Made by a program: the position numbers and the translations under genes | Shown here: piece by piece, positions 1 to 13,627 of the stretch | Position numbering within the stretch: the stretch's first letter is position 1 | How the letters are laid out: each line of letters opens with the position of its first letter | Source: Psoroptes ovis | Taxonomy: Eukaryota > Arthropoda > Arachnida > Sarcoptiformes > Psoroptidae | Assembly (NCBI GenBank): GCA_002943765.1 | Contig: PQWQ01000014.1 | Span: 1,426,001-1,490,000, forward strand | Reading direction: 5' to 3' | DNA: 64,000 bases | Notes under the pieces: model-generated | The model's database searches: none | The model's input: only the letters and a program-made list of their open reading frames with translations | Told to the model about the DNA's origin: nothing

Positions 1-1149
1 AACAACAACAACAACAACATTAACTAGACATACACTACGAAAATACGCCCATAATTTTAAGAATCGGAAAAAAAACTTGTAATTTAATGCAATTAAAAGT
101 TTATTTTTCCATTAATATATTATTGTTGTTGCCATTAGATATATACTCTTTTGTCTCGGAATTTTTTCCCGAAAATTCACACTAAAAACATATGAGATAA
201 ACTTGAACATTATTTTTCATCCATTTAAAATTCAAAGGCTTTTTGCATTTGAAAAACATTTATATATTTCATTCATTCACATTAAGTGTCCACACAATTA
301 TTTCAAAAAAAAAAAAAAAAAAAAAGAAGACAATTTCATTATCAACGAATATTGAATTTGAAATCCAATCGAAATTGAAAATTGAATCACAGTTATTTTG
401 TTTTTTTTTAATTGGGTAATTTTTTTTCCATGTTTCAGGCCCAATTTCGACCATTGAAAAAGCATCTGTTACAAATTCCTTGCTTATTCAATCAAAGTTT
501 CAATCAATCGTGGAAAAATTCAATTGAAAAGTATCGAAATTGATTGTTTTTTTCTCTCATTCATTTTAACTGGTCTTAGATTGTGTTTCTAGCTTCGAAT
601 CAAATTGAAACTAGTGGAAATTAATTAGCCTCCTGACACTATTTGAACATTGTGAAATACGAACATTTTCACGATGGCCAATAGGGTTCTGTTTTTTTGT
701 TTTTTCTCGACTCAAACGATATTTTATTACGTTAACTCTTTTCGTTTCGTTTCTCTTGCACTTATTTCGATTAGCTTTCAAGAATTTAATTAATTAATTA
801 ATTGATTGAATTCAATTTGAAATCGAAATCGAAATCAATTTGTGAATTAATGATTTTCTTTTCTCGTAGAAATAAGTGGTGGATGGTTTAGTGTTTTTAT
901 TTCAATTTAATTTATACAACTGAAATTTTTTTTCCTGACCAATTCAATAATGAAACAGTTTGGTTTTGTATTAGATCCGATATAATTATTATTGGATTTG
1001 TATTTTAATGTGAATCGATTGAAATAAATAAATGAAAAATAAAATAAATTTGAGCTTTTTATCTCATTTATCCATTTGTCACACATGATTAATTGATGCT
1101 AAAAAGAACCGAGCAAATTAAATGAAGAAAATTTAATGAGAAAATATTA

Positions 1150-1223
1150 GGTTGTCCGAAAAGTTTATTCCGCTTAATCGATAGAGTTGCCGATGAAAAT
1201 CGGCCAAAACTTTCCGGACAGCC
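1150..1223. mobile_element. 74-bp mariner-like MITE, copy 1
   Basis: Inverted-repeat element starting GGTTGTCCGAAAAGTTTA and ending CCAAAACTTTCCGGACAGCC, preceded by TA. It has no coding capacity. It belongs to a family of five same-length copies in this window and is the most diverged one in its centre. Confidence 0.75.
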
Positions 1224-2802
1224 AAATATATATTTTGAAATTCAATTTCGATTAGAGAAACGATTAAAATCAAATATCAAATATCGAAGATATTCAACTG
1301 ATTATTCTCATCAGTTTTCAATCAAATTAATTTACGGTGAAATACACGTTTAGACTATTTTTATTCAAATTTTTTGATTTAACAAGTTTTTTTTTCTGGC
1401 ACACGAACCGAACAGTGCTTTGGCTTCATCCAAATATCAGAAATTTTCCAGTAATTTCACCGATGCATTTTCAGTGAAAAATGCAAGCGGAGAGATTTTT
1501 ACAAATGCAAAATGGAAAATGGGGAAAAAATGAAAAATCTCGATGACCAATGGCCATTCGAGAATTGTGTATTTCGAATTGTTTCAACATTTGAAATATG
1601 AAATATACATATGAAACAATACAACCGAATACAATACGTCAATACATCGATGATCAGAGATGCACGTGATGATGTAAAATCATCATGTTAGAATTTATTT
1701 ATTTTTACTTTTTTTCATAAATAAATCTTGGAACATTTTTATTTTATTTGATTCATTTTTTCCGAATTCGTCAGTACTGCGGGGGAGTACATAGAAGCCA
1801 ATGTATTTGTTTATTATCGTTGAAAACAGCAAAAAAAAACTGATCCCATGACATTTGATTTGATTTAAAACGAGAGAGAATAGGAAAAAATATGAAAAAT
1901 ATACAAAAATACAATTGACAATTGATCGTCAATGAAAACAAACGAAAAACTATATTCTTGAATTTTTTTCCATTTTTTTATTCTACATCAGAATTTTATA
2001 TTCCATTTCAGTTAGTTTAGTTTATTATTAATACATTTCATTGAGAAAATCTCATGAGAATCTCTCGACGAACGAATGAATGAATGTATGAATGGAATAA
2101 ATCTGTTCAATCAAAAAAATTTTTTTTAAGTAAAAAATGAAATAAATATACACGGGCATTGGCCATTGAAAAATAACATTTGACAAAAACATATTTTTCA
2201 ATTATTTATTTATTAATAAACAACAACAACAACAACAAAAAACGACGACAAATTAAACAAAATAAACAAAATTAAAAATATAACACGGTTAAGTCTAAAT
2301 TTCCATGATGAAAATATCCACATATAAATCTCAAAGAAAAATTCATATTTCCCCTCATAAGATTTAGAATTAGATCGTGCATATTTCATCAAATATTTAA
2401 TATATTTAATACATTATGAGCTTTTCGATTGACGATTACTTGGTTCAATCAACGTTATTATTAGTTGTTAGTAGTCTTTGAATTGAATACTGTGAATAAA
2501 CGATGATGGACGATGGATGGATGTATGATGATGATGATGATCACAACGAATCAAAGAATGTTTCATTTTATTCAATAATTTTTTGTTTTTTGGTCTTATT
2601 ATTTGTATTTGAAATAATAATGAAAAATCAACAAAAATCTATGCGAAAATTTCAATCATTTTCAATCATAATTCATTATTATTATTATAAGCGAAAAAAT
2701 GTGTATTATGGATGACTTTGGAATTTCAATGTTTTATTTTTCAATTTGTTCAGATATATATTTTATCATCAATATTTTCTAATTATTATTATTATAATAT
2801 TA

Positions 2803-2876
2803 GGTTGTCCGCAAAGTTTTCACCGGTTATATCGTAGAAAATGATTGGAAAATTGGCAAGAACTTTACGGACAACC
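2803..2876. mobile_element. 74-bp mariner-like MITE, copy 2
   Basis: Starts GGTTGTCCGCAAAGTTTTC and ends AAGAACTTTACGGACAACC. It is preceded by TA and followed by TTA. The centre reads GGTTATATCGTAGAAAATG, shared closely with copy 3. Confidence 0.8.
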
Positions 2877-3271
2877 TTAAAGTAATAAGTAAATGTTTCA
2901 AAATATTCTTGAATATTTTTCCAAATTATTATAATCATTATTATTTGTTCTATGATCATCATCACCATCATCATGGCTGCCATTTTTTTTTTCGTATTGC
3001 AATTTTTCCATTTGAAATGTGATATATGATGAATGAATGAATGCAAAAATATTTTCCATCATATTTTAATGAAAATATATGTGGTGTATTACAATATGGT
3101 CGATTTATTGAAACGACAACTGAAACAATGACTAAACACTGTCGAATAATGTGAATTAATACGAATGTAAAATATACATTCACAATTTCATATTCAATGT
3201 CGATGGCATATCGAACAAAAAAAAAAAAAATATTCAACGACGAATGCACAAGACACTTTCGAATAATATTG

Positions 3272-3345
3272 GGTTGTCCCATAAGTTCTTGCCGGTTATA
3301 TCGTTGAAAATCTTGGGAAATTAGGCAAAAACTTATGGGACAACC
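3272..3345. mobile_element. 74-bp mariner-like MITE, copy 3
   Basis: Starts GGTTGTCCCATAAGTTCTTG and ends AAAAACTTATGGGACAACC, followed by TA. The ends of this copy (CCCATAAG / CTTATGGG) co-vary, so the palindrome is kept although both ends differ from copies 1, 2, 4 and 5. Confidence 0.8.
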
Positions 3346-5561
3346 TAATAATTGTCATTATGCATTGATCATCATCATAATCATAATCATAATCATTGAA
3401 ATTTCTATCATTCATTTACCCCCAGCGTGATCATTGAACAGTGATTTCGACCGTTTTTTTTTTTTGCCCTTGTTCGTACCGCCAGTATCATTCGAGTGTT
3501 TTTGTTTTTTTTTCAAATGTAAAATCTCAAAAGAATCTTTTGTTTTTCGTTCATTCATTTGGTTTCATTTCTCTCGGCACAAAAATAAAATAAAATAAAA
3601 TAGAAATGAAAACATATGTATCGAAATGCGAACAAACAAAGCGAAAAAAAAATGATCCAACGAAGAAGAAAAATGATGATGATGATCATGGAGGATAGAG
3701 ACTGCTGGAAAAATGCTTGGAAAACTCTGAAATTCTGAAAAAGTAAGCAAGTACCATAGAACAACAACAACAGCAGCAGCCAGAAGAAGATTCATTCATT
3801 TAGAGTGGAATTTATAATTTATTACTTTTGTTTTATTTTTTTGTATTTTTCATCATCTTTGTATTTCATAGCTGTATTTATATTTCATATTATTATTATT
3901 ATTACTGTTATTATTATATTCTCAATTTCTTGTATGGATAATAATGATAATGATTATAATAATAATACATGTAATGCTTGGATGTATCTTGTTCAAATGA
4001 TTTTTTTGTATTCTATTTTATTGAAATTTTTTTTTTTTCATAATTTTTGGATGTATTTTTGTTGCTTGTTTTTTTGTTTGTTCAGTTTGTCGTTGATCAT
4101 TTCTGGTATTGAAGTTTTTCGCTTCGGTTTTTTATTCTGTCAAATGGCCTTGCTTCGCTGCTGATGCTGTTGAAGATGCTCGACCATTTATGAATTTTGT
4201 CCATGTTGAATTCGTACATAATTATTATGATACGATTTTGAAATGAAATTTTTTTTTTCGATTCAATTTCATAATTCTTTCATTTGTCTTGTATTTGTTG
4301 GGTATTTGTCTTCGGAAAAAAAATTCATCTTTTCTAAATTATATTTTTTAAGCTATTAAATACTCGATGATTTCACTGTCGTTGGAAAATACATTGAAAA
4401 AAAGTATTATGAAGGATGTATTCCGATTTGTTTTTTTAATTCGGAATTTTTTTTTTCATTTTTCGTAAATCCTGATCAATGATTATTACTATCATTATTA
4501 TTTTTTTCAGAAATTCATCGGTTATTTTGAATAAGATTTTTTTTTTCTTGGCTAATAACAAAAGAAGATTTGAATAAATAACGAAATAAATATTTGAAAA
4601 AATATATTTTTCGTTTGTCTATGCCCAATTGATCATCAGCATTGAATTATCAAAATAAAAATAATGGATATAAGGTGACAAGTAACAGTGATATTTGCAT
4701 GAATATTCATTCAAACTGAATATTTCAGTGAGCTTCTTCGCATAAAAATTAGTCGATATTTACTCATGGCTATAGTCTGCATGATTATTAATTGATGAAT
4801 AATGGCTAACAAATGACGGTAATGTCCATAAGGCAACATGAAGTATTTTTCCTCGAGGGAAAAAATTGAATTTGAAGCAAAATTAAATTTTTTTCATGGC
4901 TTAAAACTGCCATCTAATGTTTTGCTGATGATCAATTGATTCAAATTACATGGTAAATATCAAATGATTCGATTTTCGAATTCGAATCATTTTTCGATTC
5001 GAATGTTGTTTTGAAAATTTGATTAATCGAAAAAAAAATGTCATTTATCAAAAAGCATTTTTTTTTTGAATCTCACCACGGTGATTATGTTTTGATTAAT
5101 TTATTTTATTTTTTTTGCAATTTCAATGATTGAAACTTGATTTTTTTGGCCAATTTTACACAAATTTTGAATTCATTGATCGTAGATGGCAGACTTTGGC
5201 TGTAAAAAAAAAAATTTTGAAAATTGAAAATTTGCAAATGAAAATTTTGAACTTTATTTGAAATTTTTGAAAAAAAAAATATCATCGCTATGAGATTTTT
5301 TGAGATTTTGAAATTGAAAAGAGATTTCTCGAGAAATATTTGTGAAAATTTTGCAGCAAATTTTAATTATTTTTTATTTATAAATGAATTTTTATTTGAA
5401 AAAAAAACAAATCGGCCAATTGACTAGCATTATGAACACTCATCAAATTTGTTTGTTTGTTATGTCTTTATTTCTAATCTCAGTAATAATCATAAAATGA
5501 ATGTAAAATGAATAATTGAATGAGCTGTAATAAAAGACTGAAGGTTTTCTTTCCATCAGGT

Positions 5562-6175
5562 TCATTTTTTCTGTTTTTAAAAAATGACGAATAAATAAGT
5601 CAATTAAAATCATTTAAAACAATTAAATTAATTTTCGTAAAAATTAATACCTTTTTCTGTGCACCGGCACCAACTTTAGCCTTAGCAGTACCACGAACTT
5701 TTTTCATACGATTTTTACGTTCTTTTCGTTGTTTTCTTGCTTGTTTTTCAACTTTTTTAAGACCATTACGTATTAAACGATGTTTTGGTTCGAATTTTTT
5801 CGCATGATCTAATGTATCATAAATCAATGCAAAACCGGTGCTTTTACCGCCACCAAATTGTGTACGGAAACCGAAACAAAAAACCAAATCCGGTGTTGTT
5901 TTATACATTTTTGCAATTTTTTCCCGAATTTCTTGTTTACCTGGCGTAGCTTTATTTGGATGCGATATATCGATAATCTGCAATTTATAAAATGTCAAAA
6001 TGAATTTTAAAATTCAAAAATCTTTAGTTCATACCATTTGACGGCGAAACAGCAAACGATTGGTCATGAATTTTCTTGTACGAATCGTACATACTGAATC
6101 CTTGTAGTTGTTGAATTTGAAAAAAAATTGAATTTAGACCAAGTTTTTTGGATTCCATAGACTCACCGAAGACAT
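5562..6175 (-). CDS. RpS24: 40S ribosomal protein S24 (eS24)
   Basis: A component of the small ribosomal subunit. Four exons on the minus strand: 6175-6167 (Met-Ser-Ser), 6100-6035, 5977-5651 and 5570-5562 (two Lys and stop), all with GT..AG introns and compatible phase, giving 136 residues, close to the family's usual 130-135. The order of hallmark stretches is that of eS24: TIRTRKFMTNRLL, then KMYKTTPDLVFCFGFRT, FGGGKSTGFALIYD, EPKHRLIRNGL and RKQRKERKNRMKKVRG, ending in a Lys-rich tail. The tiny first exon ending right after the start codon region is usual for ribosomal protein genes. An AATAAA on the minus strand lies near 5470. Housekeeping gene; nothing abnormal seen. Confidence 0.95.
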
Positions 6176-6799
6176 TTTTCTCAAAATCTTATTGAATTTT
6201 ACCAAAATCTTCAAATAAACCCAGAAAAAAAATCAAAACAAAAATTCAAAAATGCTTAATTCTGTTTGTTTACCGGAAAACGTGCTTCACTGTTCACTGT
6301 TATTGTTCGTTGTTGTTGTATTTACCGAATCAAAGTAGAAAAAATTATATAAATTCTTAAAACACCATAAAGTAGAAGCAAATTTAAGCGATCATATTAA
6401 AATAATCATATAGATTGTAATGCAAAAAAAAAAAAAAAAAAACGATTCAAAGTAGAATTTTTCATATATGAAGCATACTACATTCAACTATTCTAAAATT
6501 AGAATTTTCTGCATTGTCATCAATGAATTTTGAATTTCTACACATGTCAACTGAATTTTTTTGGTTAGAAATTCAACCAAAAATTGAAAAAATTATAACT
6601 GAAAATGCCATGTGTTTTGTTGTTCCCTGATGAATGAAAATTCCATGCATAATGAAAATCCCAATACAAATTAATTTCAAATTTTAATCCATATCAACAC
6701 AACAAACAAACAAAAATTACAAATACATGGATTACGAGATGATTATCGAATGAAATTTTCGTAGATTTTTTTTTTATAAAAATTCAATTTATTCTATTG

Positions 6800-6873
6800 G
6801 GCTGTCCGATAAGTTCTTGCCGATTTTTTCATGATTCCCTACGATATAATCGGCAAAAACTTTTCGGACAACC
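6800..6873. mobile_element. 74-bp mariner-like MITE, copy 4 (inverted)
   Basis: Starts GGCTGTCCGATAAGTTCTTG and ends AAAAACTTTTCGGACAACC. Its asymmetric centre is the reverse complement of that in copies 2, 3 and 5 (it reads CTACGATATAAT), so it is inserted in the opposite orientation. It lies between eS24 and thioredoxin reductase. Confidence 0.8.
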
Positions 6874-7357
6874 TTATATTTTGTTTTATTATTATTTCAA
6901 ATTAATTAATGTTAATTTTCATTTGATTATTTGAAATAATCAATTTATTTATTTATTTTTTTATTTCAATTAATTAAACATTTAATTTAAAAATTTGACT
7001 CAAATTTTAAAATGAAAATTGCTACACAATAGAATTTTCGGATGGTGAAATCAATCTAATTTTTGGTGAAGAAAAAAATTGGACAATTTTTTTTTCAAAG
7101 GTGAAAGTTTTGCATTATGTATAGAAATTGATTAACAAAAGATAATAAATTATTGTCATCATTATCATCATTATTATTGTTACAATTGAGTGAGTGACAG
7201 AGAGAAAAACGAAGAGTAAAAGATGATTTAAAATTTGAATTTTTTAAAATTTTGAAACAATTTTTTTTTGTACTTTTGATTTCGGATTCATTCATTCAGA
7301 TACATTTATTATTGATGATGTTTTGATTTTCGTTTTCTAAATTTTGATTAAAATGAA

Positions 7358-9948
7358 TTAACCACAACAACCTTGTTGTGTTGCTTCTTTTCCGCTTCGT
7401 TTACTAATCGGTAACATTGTAAATATTTCAGCACATGTTGGATGTATGCCTATCAATGCATCTAAATCGGCTTTGGTTGCTTTCATTTTTAATGGAAATG
7501 GGGTAAATTGTATTACTTCACCAGCGTTTGGTCCAACAAAATGAAAACCAAGTAATATTTCTTTGGTTGGATCACCATCTTCAGATCTAGTTGTAATCAC
7601 TTTTGCATAGCAAACATTCATCGGTTTACGTGGACGATCATAATAATTTAATTTCCATTCAGTTGGTGTAAAATACTGATGATAAACTTCAATATTATCG
7701 GCACCGAATAATTTTATTGCTTCATCTTCACTATAACCACAACATCCATATTCGAGTGGTGTAAATATTGTTGTCGGTACATTAACATAATCACAATTAA
7801 CATCTTGATCAGCATACAATCGTCTTGCCAATAAAACACCAGCTTCAATTGCTACCGGTGTTAATTGAGGTTTGCCTTGTAAAATATCACCAATAGCAAA
7901 TATGTGTGGCACATTTGTTTGTTCATTCGTTGCTGGTACATAACCTTTGTCATCCAATTCTACACCGACAACATCTAATCCAATTTTATCAGTACATGGT
8001 TTACGACCAATTGCAAACATTACAGTATTGAATTCATCAGATATTTCTTCATCAGTATCAAGATTAACATAAGTAGCACGTAATAATGGTGGTTCACCGT
8101 TTTCACTTGGATTTATTTCTTCGATTTTTCTCATCACACAACGATCAATAAATTTGACATGTTCATAATTTTCCATATAATTTCGAATTTGTTCTGAACA
8201 TTGACGATCAAAGCCACGCAATACAATCGATCTTACAAGCACAGTAACATCGTAACCGAGTCCACGTAAAAATCCGGCACATTCTAATGCAACATACGAT
8301 GCACCAACGACCAATGTACGGCCAGGACTATGAGGCAGTGAAAATAAATCATCCGAAGTGATCGCATATTGTTCAGCACCTTCACAATCAGTCGGATATA
8401 CAGGACGTTCTCCGGTTGCAACAATAAAATGTTTGGATGTTAAAAATTCTTCTTTTTTATTTTTATAAACCAGACGAACTTTATGTGGTTCAACAAATGA
8501 TCCATAAGCATTAATATATTTTACTTGTTGTGTTGCTAATATAGCACGATATGAAAAATTAGATCCTTTGATGTTATTTTGTACATATTTGACTAATGTT
8601 GACCAATCATGTTTGAGATTATCTTTTAATGGTGAACCATCTTGTTGTTGCCAACCAAAATAATGTGCATCATCAATTTCACCACCAATCAATGATGCAT
8701 GATGCATTAATTTTTTCGGTATACAGCCAACATTGACACATGTACCACCGACACCCCATGTTGTACCACGTGGCGATGGTTGAACATAATCAAGCATACA
8801 TACTTTTTTGCCTAATGAAGCAGCTTCTTTACTTGCGGCAAGACCACCAGATCCGCCTCCAATAACGATTAAATCATAATCATATTCAATACTATCATCA
8901 ATTTCGATTGGTGCCATCTTGATTTTTGTAGTCGATGTTGTTGTTGTTGAAAAAAAACGTTTTGAAAATGTTTCGTTTATGGTGGCAATTTTACCGGTAT
9001 TTCGTTTTGGGAACAATGATCGTCGTGACGCTGCTGATCCTGATGCTGCTGTTCCCTTGGTGGCAAATGATTGAATAGAACCCAGGATTGATAATTTTAT
9101 TTTTCGAAATGTTGATAATAATTTATTATTATTATTATTATTATAATGATTATTGAACAATATTGATTTTGTTGCTAAGTTTTCAAGTGTTTGCGAATGA
9201 TACGATAATTTGCTATTGTCGATCAATGATAAATCAATTGATGATTGAAATTTTATTCCATTTATTGATACAGCGTCTGTTCTCTTTTTATATATATAAT
9301 TTGATTTTTAAAAAAAATTTAAAAATAAATTCAAAAAAAAACAAAAAACGATAATACAAATACAATTACCTCATGCAATTGATTCGATATCGAAGTGGTC
9401 AATAATGGATTACAATTTGATCTGTATGTTGATGGTAATAATGGCGGTGATGATGATGATAAAAATGATGAAGACAAATGTTCAATAAGTTTGTTCAATG
9501 TTATTGCAATTAATGAAATGCCATCGCTATTGTTTGTGGTGATTCTGGAAACGAGTTGTTTGTTAGCTCTTGTAGTATTTATGTTTATTGTTGCTTTTCG
9601 TGTCAGTAATGTTGTTGCTTCACCACAGTGTTGTGTTTGTATAGTAAATGGCAAACTACTATCATCAAAAATTTTGAATGCTGAATAAGAGGAGCAAATA
9701 AAAAAAGAAAAATTTTGCTTTATTGCTTTATTAAATGTTGTTGTTGTTGTTGTTAATGTTGATGGCAATAATGTTGTGGCTACGTCATTTAATTTACTAA
9801 ACATTAATCTATTTAAATTCAATACAGATGGACATTGTATTATTGATTTGGATCGATGTCTATGAATAATAAATGAATGATGATCGAATGAATGCAAATG
9901 GATTTGTAGTCGTCGTGATTTTTCAGCAAAAACAACCAATCGATTCAT
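7358..9948 (-). CDS. TrxR: Thioredoxin reductase, Cys-type (C-terminal GCCG)
   Basis: NADPH-dependent flavoenzyme that reduces thioredoxin. Proposed exons 9948-9370 and 9283-7358 (GT..AG, 86-bp intron) give about 834 residues with a long N-terminal leader. An in-frame ATG at 8917 begins MAPIEIDDSIEYDYDLIVIG and would give a 519-residue form of normal family length, so two products (mitochondrial and cytosolic) are likely. Visible motifs in the short form: FAD-binding GGGSGGLAASKEA near residue 20, the redox disulfide CVNVGC (Cys60/Cys65), the NADPH region GASYVALECAGFL, FAIGDI, and the HPTCAE active-site base near the end. The C-terminus is Gly-Cys-Cys-Gly encoded by two TGT codons, so no selenocysteine is used. 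The leader is rich in Ser/Thr/Asn/Arg, in keeping with import but low in complexity. The upstream exon is the less certain part. Confidence 0.93.
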
Positions 9949-12141
9949 GCAGGCGCAATAGAAAAAACACAAAAAATATGAACAAATAATGAAATTTTTT
10001 AGAAAATTAATGAAATCAATAATAAAACAAACAAACGAACAAAATTTTTCAAAAAATTTATTAAATCAATTCAATTTTATTTTTTATTTGATAAAATTTA
10101 AAATACAAAAAAATCACACACAATATTAAATAGAAAAAAAGATGCATGGATACACAGCGACTATTTCTACCTCGCTAATAAATGTTTAAAAAAATCAAAA
10201 TTAAAAGGTTATTCTTTTTTCAAATTTTCCCCAAAACGCGATTGACAATTGTGACATATAATTTGCAATGCGACAGTAATTTTTCTGCTGAAAATGATTA
10301 CATTTTTTCTCTAAAATTTTGATTAAAATTTTTATTTGAAAAAATAAAAATTCCCATTAGAATTTGGCCTTCTGTTCGATTTCTGTAATTAGAATTCAAA
10401 GAAAATGGAAAATAAAAAAAAATTAAGAAAATAATCATTTTTTCTTAAATTCAAAATCGATATAAAATAATGGTGGGTGTTGTCTTCATTGTATGCATAT
10501 GTGGGCGCATTTTATCAATTCAAATGATTCGTTTGTTTTTTTTTTTTGCAAAATTCATTTCAATATTTCGTAACAATTTGATTTGAAATGAAACAAAATT
10601 GCTGTCGCCTGTGACAACCACACCTCATCAAAAAAAAATCTTCAATTATTCAATTCATGATATGTGAAGATATTGAAGGTTTAAGATATATTAAAGGTTT
10701 CTTAAGATTATCAATGCCGCTGGCGTATAAACGCAATTTTAAGATATGAAAATCCAAGAGCTTTCAACGTAAAACTGAAATCATTCATCGATGATTTCAA
10801 GAGAATTGCAAGCCAATAGCCTGTGAAAAAGTACAAAATTTTTAGCTACAAAAAATTCAAAACTTGTGGCCAATATTTTAACCTTAACTGTACCGCGGTG
10901 TTTTTGTTGATTTTGATTACTTGCGCATGTTTGCCATGGCAAAAAACAGCATGTAGCAAATGGCTGCTATTTGAAAAAATATATTTTGCAACTTGAATGT
11001 ATGCTACTAACATTTTTTTTTTAAACTTAATTCTAGACTTTGAATCATACAAATTTTTTGTTTTATCAAATTTTAGCCATTTCTTTTGATCATCAAACAA
11101 CATTATTATAGCCATTATCTTGCCCATATTTTAAATGCATATAATTTTCATATACAAAAAAAATATTCTCTCATCATCATTATCATAGCCATAATAATAA
11201 TAATCATCATTATAACTATTATCTTAATAAATTAAAATCATTCATTTTTAAATTCATTTAATCATCAAACTTTACATACTGCTAATACACATTCAATACA
11301 TGCATGTGTGTGCTACACACACGTCTATGTGTATGTATTTGAAGCTCATATATTTAAAAAAAAAATATCATAAAAATCATCGTCGATGAGAATATAAAAC
11401 TGGTTGGTGGTTGGCGGGGTTGGCTGCATTGAAAAACATTGCCTCTTCAAATCATAACGTATCATCATCATCATCATCACCAACACACATATAAGAGAGG
11501 ATCAAATATTTTATTTTTTTCAAAAAAAAAATAAAAAACTAATCAAAAATTGCAAATATAATAATTATATTACAGTAAAGTAAAAGTAAGTAAAAAAAAA
11601 ATAAATAAATTCAATTGAATTAATAAATCAATAAAAAGACTAACAAACATTTGTGTTTGAGATTTGATATAACCAATATTTACTGTATATTATACTCTAT
11701 TGATATTCATTGAACTCAAATATTATTTAACGTAATAAAATTTGAAAAAGAAAAACAGCGACAAAACGAAATATTTGAGTTTCATTTCAATTAGTCATCA
11801 TCATTGAAAAATTATCATTTTTAAGGTGAGTGTGTATTGTTTTTGTTGTAATTCTTTTGTTTTGTAATTCTTTTTGATTAAATTATAATTAGTCATTTGT
11901 AATTTGTAATCATGTTGAAATTTTTTGAAATGATTTTTGATTTGAAAAATTTCCAAAAATTTAATTACAATTATGTTGTGGTTATAATATAAATTGTTCA
12001 TTGTTTTTGCTTGTTTTTGATTGTTTTAAAAAGTATTTAAGTTTATTTAATTTTTTTTATTTCTTCAATTTAGTTAAAGAGTAAATATAAAATTTTCATT
12101 TAAAATAATCCAAGAAAAACAAAATAAAAAAAAAATCAAAA
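9949..12141. other. Intergenic region between TrxR and thioredoxin
   Basis: About 2.2 kb between two head-to-head redox genes. It has AT-rich DNA, a CAT run near 11461-11480 and ORFs up to about 90 codons that look like chance. A likely thioredoxin 5'-UTR exon ends at 11824 (AAG followed by GTGAGTG), with a possible acceptor near 12073. Nothing else is recognisable. Confidence 0.4.
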
Positions 12142-12661
12142 ATGGTTCACAAAGTTGCTGATAAAGTAAGTGTTTGAATTAGTGTCCTTATTTTGTTTTA
12201 TTTTCTTTCTCAAAATCTAATCTTTTCTTATCAATTATTTATTTATCATTATTTTTTTCGAATAGGATGATATGCAAAAACAATTGCAAGATGCTGGAGA
12301 TAAATTGGTCGTAGTGGATTTTTATGCCACTTGGTGTGGTCCATGCCGTTTGATTGCCCCGGTGCTGGAAAGATTGTCCGAAGAAATGAAAGATAAATTG
12401 GTCGTATTGAAAGTTGATGTCGATGAAAATGAGGTTCGATTTTTATTTTCATTTTCATTTTATTCAATTTTAATAATCGATTGATTATTTATTTTTATCT
12501 AAATTTATTCTTTATTATCTCAAACGTAGGAATTGACCAGTGAATATGGCATCACATCAATGCCAACATTTATATTGATTAAAAATGAAAAAAAAGTACA
12601 TTCATTTTCAGGTGCAAGCGAACAAAAATTACGTGAAGCTATCCAACAATATAGCAGTTAG
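12142..12661 (+). CDS. Trx: Thioredoxin
   Basis: Small dithiol-disulfide oxidoreductase, the electron acceptor of thioredoxin reductase. Three exons: 12142-12165, 12266-12433 and 12530-12661, with in-frame phase-0 junctions, give 107 residues, the standard size. The active site WCGPC lies at residues 31-35 in FYATWCGPCRLIAPVLERL, followed by LVVLKVDVDENE, and the cis-Pro segment SMPTFILIKNEKKVHSFSG. There is no signal or transit peptide, so it is a cytosolic/nuclear type. The start is the first ATG after an A-rich leader. It is transcribed away from the reductase gene about 2.2 kb to the left. Confidence 0.96.
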
Positions 12662-13627
12662 ATTTTTGTTTGTTTGTTTTTTTGAATGAAAAATAAGAAA
12701 AACATTATTATTTCATCATAATTATCATTATTACAATTATAATAATAATAATTATTATTATTTTTCAAAAAAAAAAAAAAATAATAATAAATAAATAATT
12801 GACACATTACAAATTGAAAAATGAAAAATCACACACACAGTCACACTTATTATACCTTTGAAAAATACACAAATAAAAGAAACACCTAACACGTTTTTTC
12901 ACTAATTGAAAAAAAATAATTTCAAATAATAATAATTTCAAAGAAAATTTAACCAATAGAAATAATGCCATAATCCACCATACACACTACTACCGACAAA
13001 CAAACAAATTTGGAAAAACATTGAAACAATATTTTTCCAAAGTTTCGTTTCGTTTCTGTTGTTCTCACATACCAATTTCATATGAAAAAATAAAACACAT
13101 TCAAAAATTGATAATGATTCCTAGTTTCATTCATTCTGTTTATTTTTCTTGAAAATAAAATATATTAAATTTGAACAGGTATAGTAATATAATTTACACT
13201 TTACATTTACAAAATGGCAAAAATTTTGTTAAGAAAATTGAAAATTTCGTTCATTTCAATTTCAAACTTGACACTTTTCTCCTATTTGTTTTTTTTTCAA
13301 TTAAACAAAAAAAAAAAAAATATTGAATAAATGAAATAAAATCGATAAAAATTTCGACAAAAAATGAAAATGAAAATAATTTCCCAAACGTGATTTGTTA
13401 ATCGATTCATTATAAAGCCGATCAAGGCTTTTATTTCTTAGCATAACATTCACCATTATGATCGATCGAATAAAATATGGTTAAAATTGTTTTTGACAAA
13501 AAAAAAGGATGTTTTCAATGAATTTTTTTTGTTTGTTTATTTGTTTTTGTCGAAAATATTTATAATTATTTCAAAATATTTCTTTTTTTTTTGTTTGTTT
13601 TCAAACAAAAAGATTTTTGTAATAATT

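Larger units (their letters stand above)
1..5561. other. Gene-poor AT-rich stretch
   Basis: No coding region I can support is visible on either strand. Open frames here are short and made of low-complexity Phe/Ile/Tyr/Asn/Asp runs from AT-rich and CAT/GAT-repeat DNA. It begins with a short AAC run (1-18) and has another CAA run near 2220-2238. Three copies of a 74-bp MITE (annotated separately) lie here. A small hairpin GTACT/AGTAC flanks a G-run near 1773-1790. The stretch could be intergenic or a large intron of a gene beyond the left edge. Confidence 0.5.

Noticed and set aside
2503..4164. Several ORFs of 70-120 codons in the left region
   Set aside because: Their translations are Phe/Ile/Tyr/His/Asp runs arising from AT-rich and CAT-repeat DNA, with no domain and no splice partners.
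10846..11127. 93-codon minus-strand ORF between TrxR and thioredoxin
   Set aside because: No family resemblance and no supporting start context; length is within chance for this composition once non-ATG starts are allowed.
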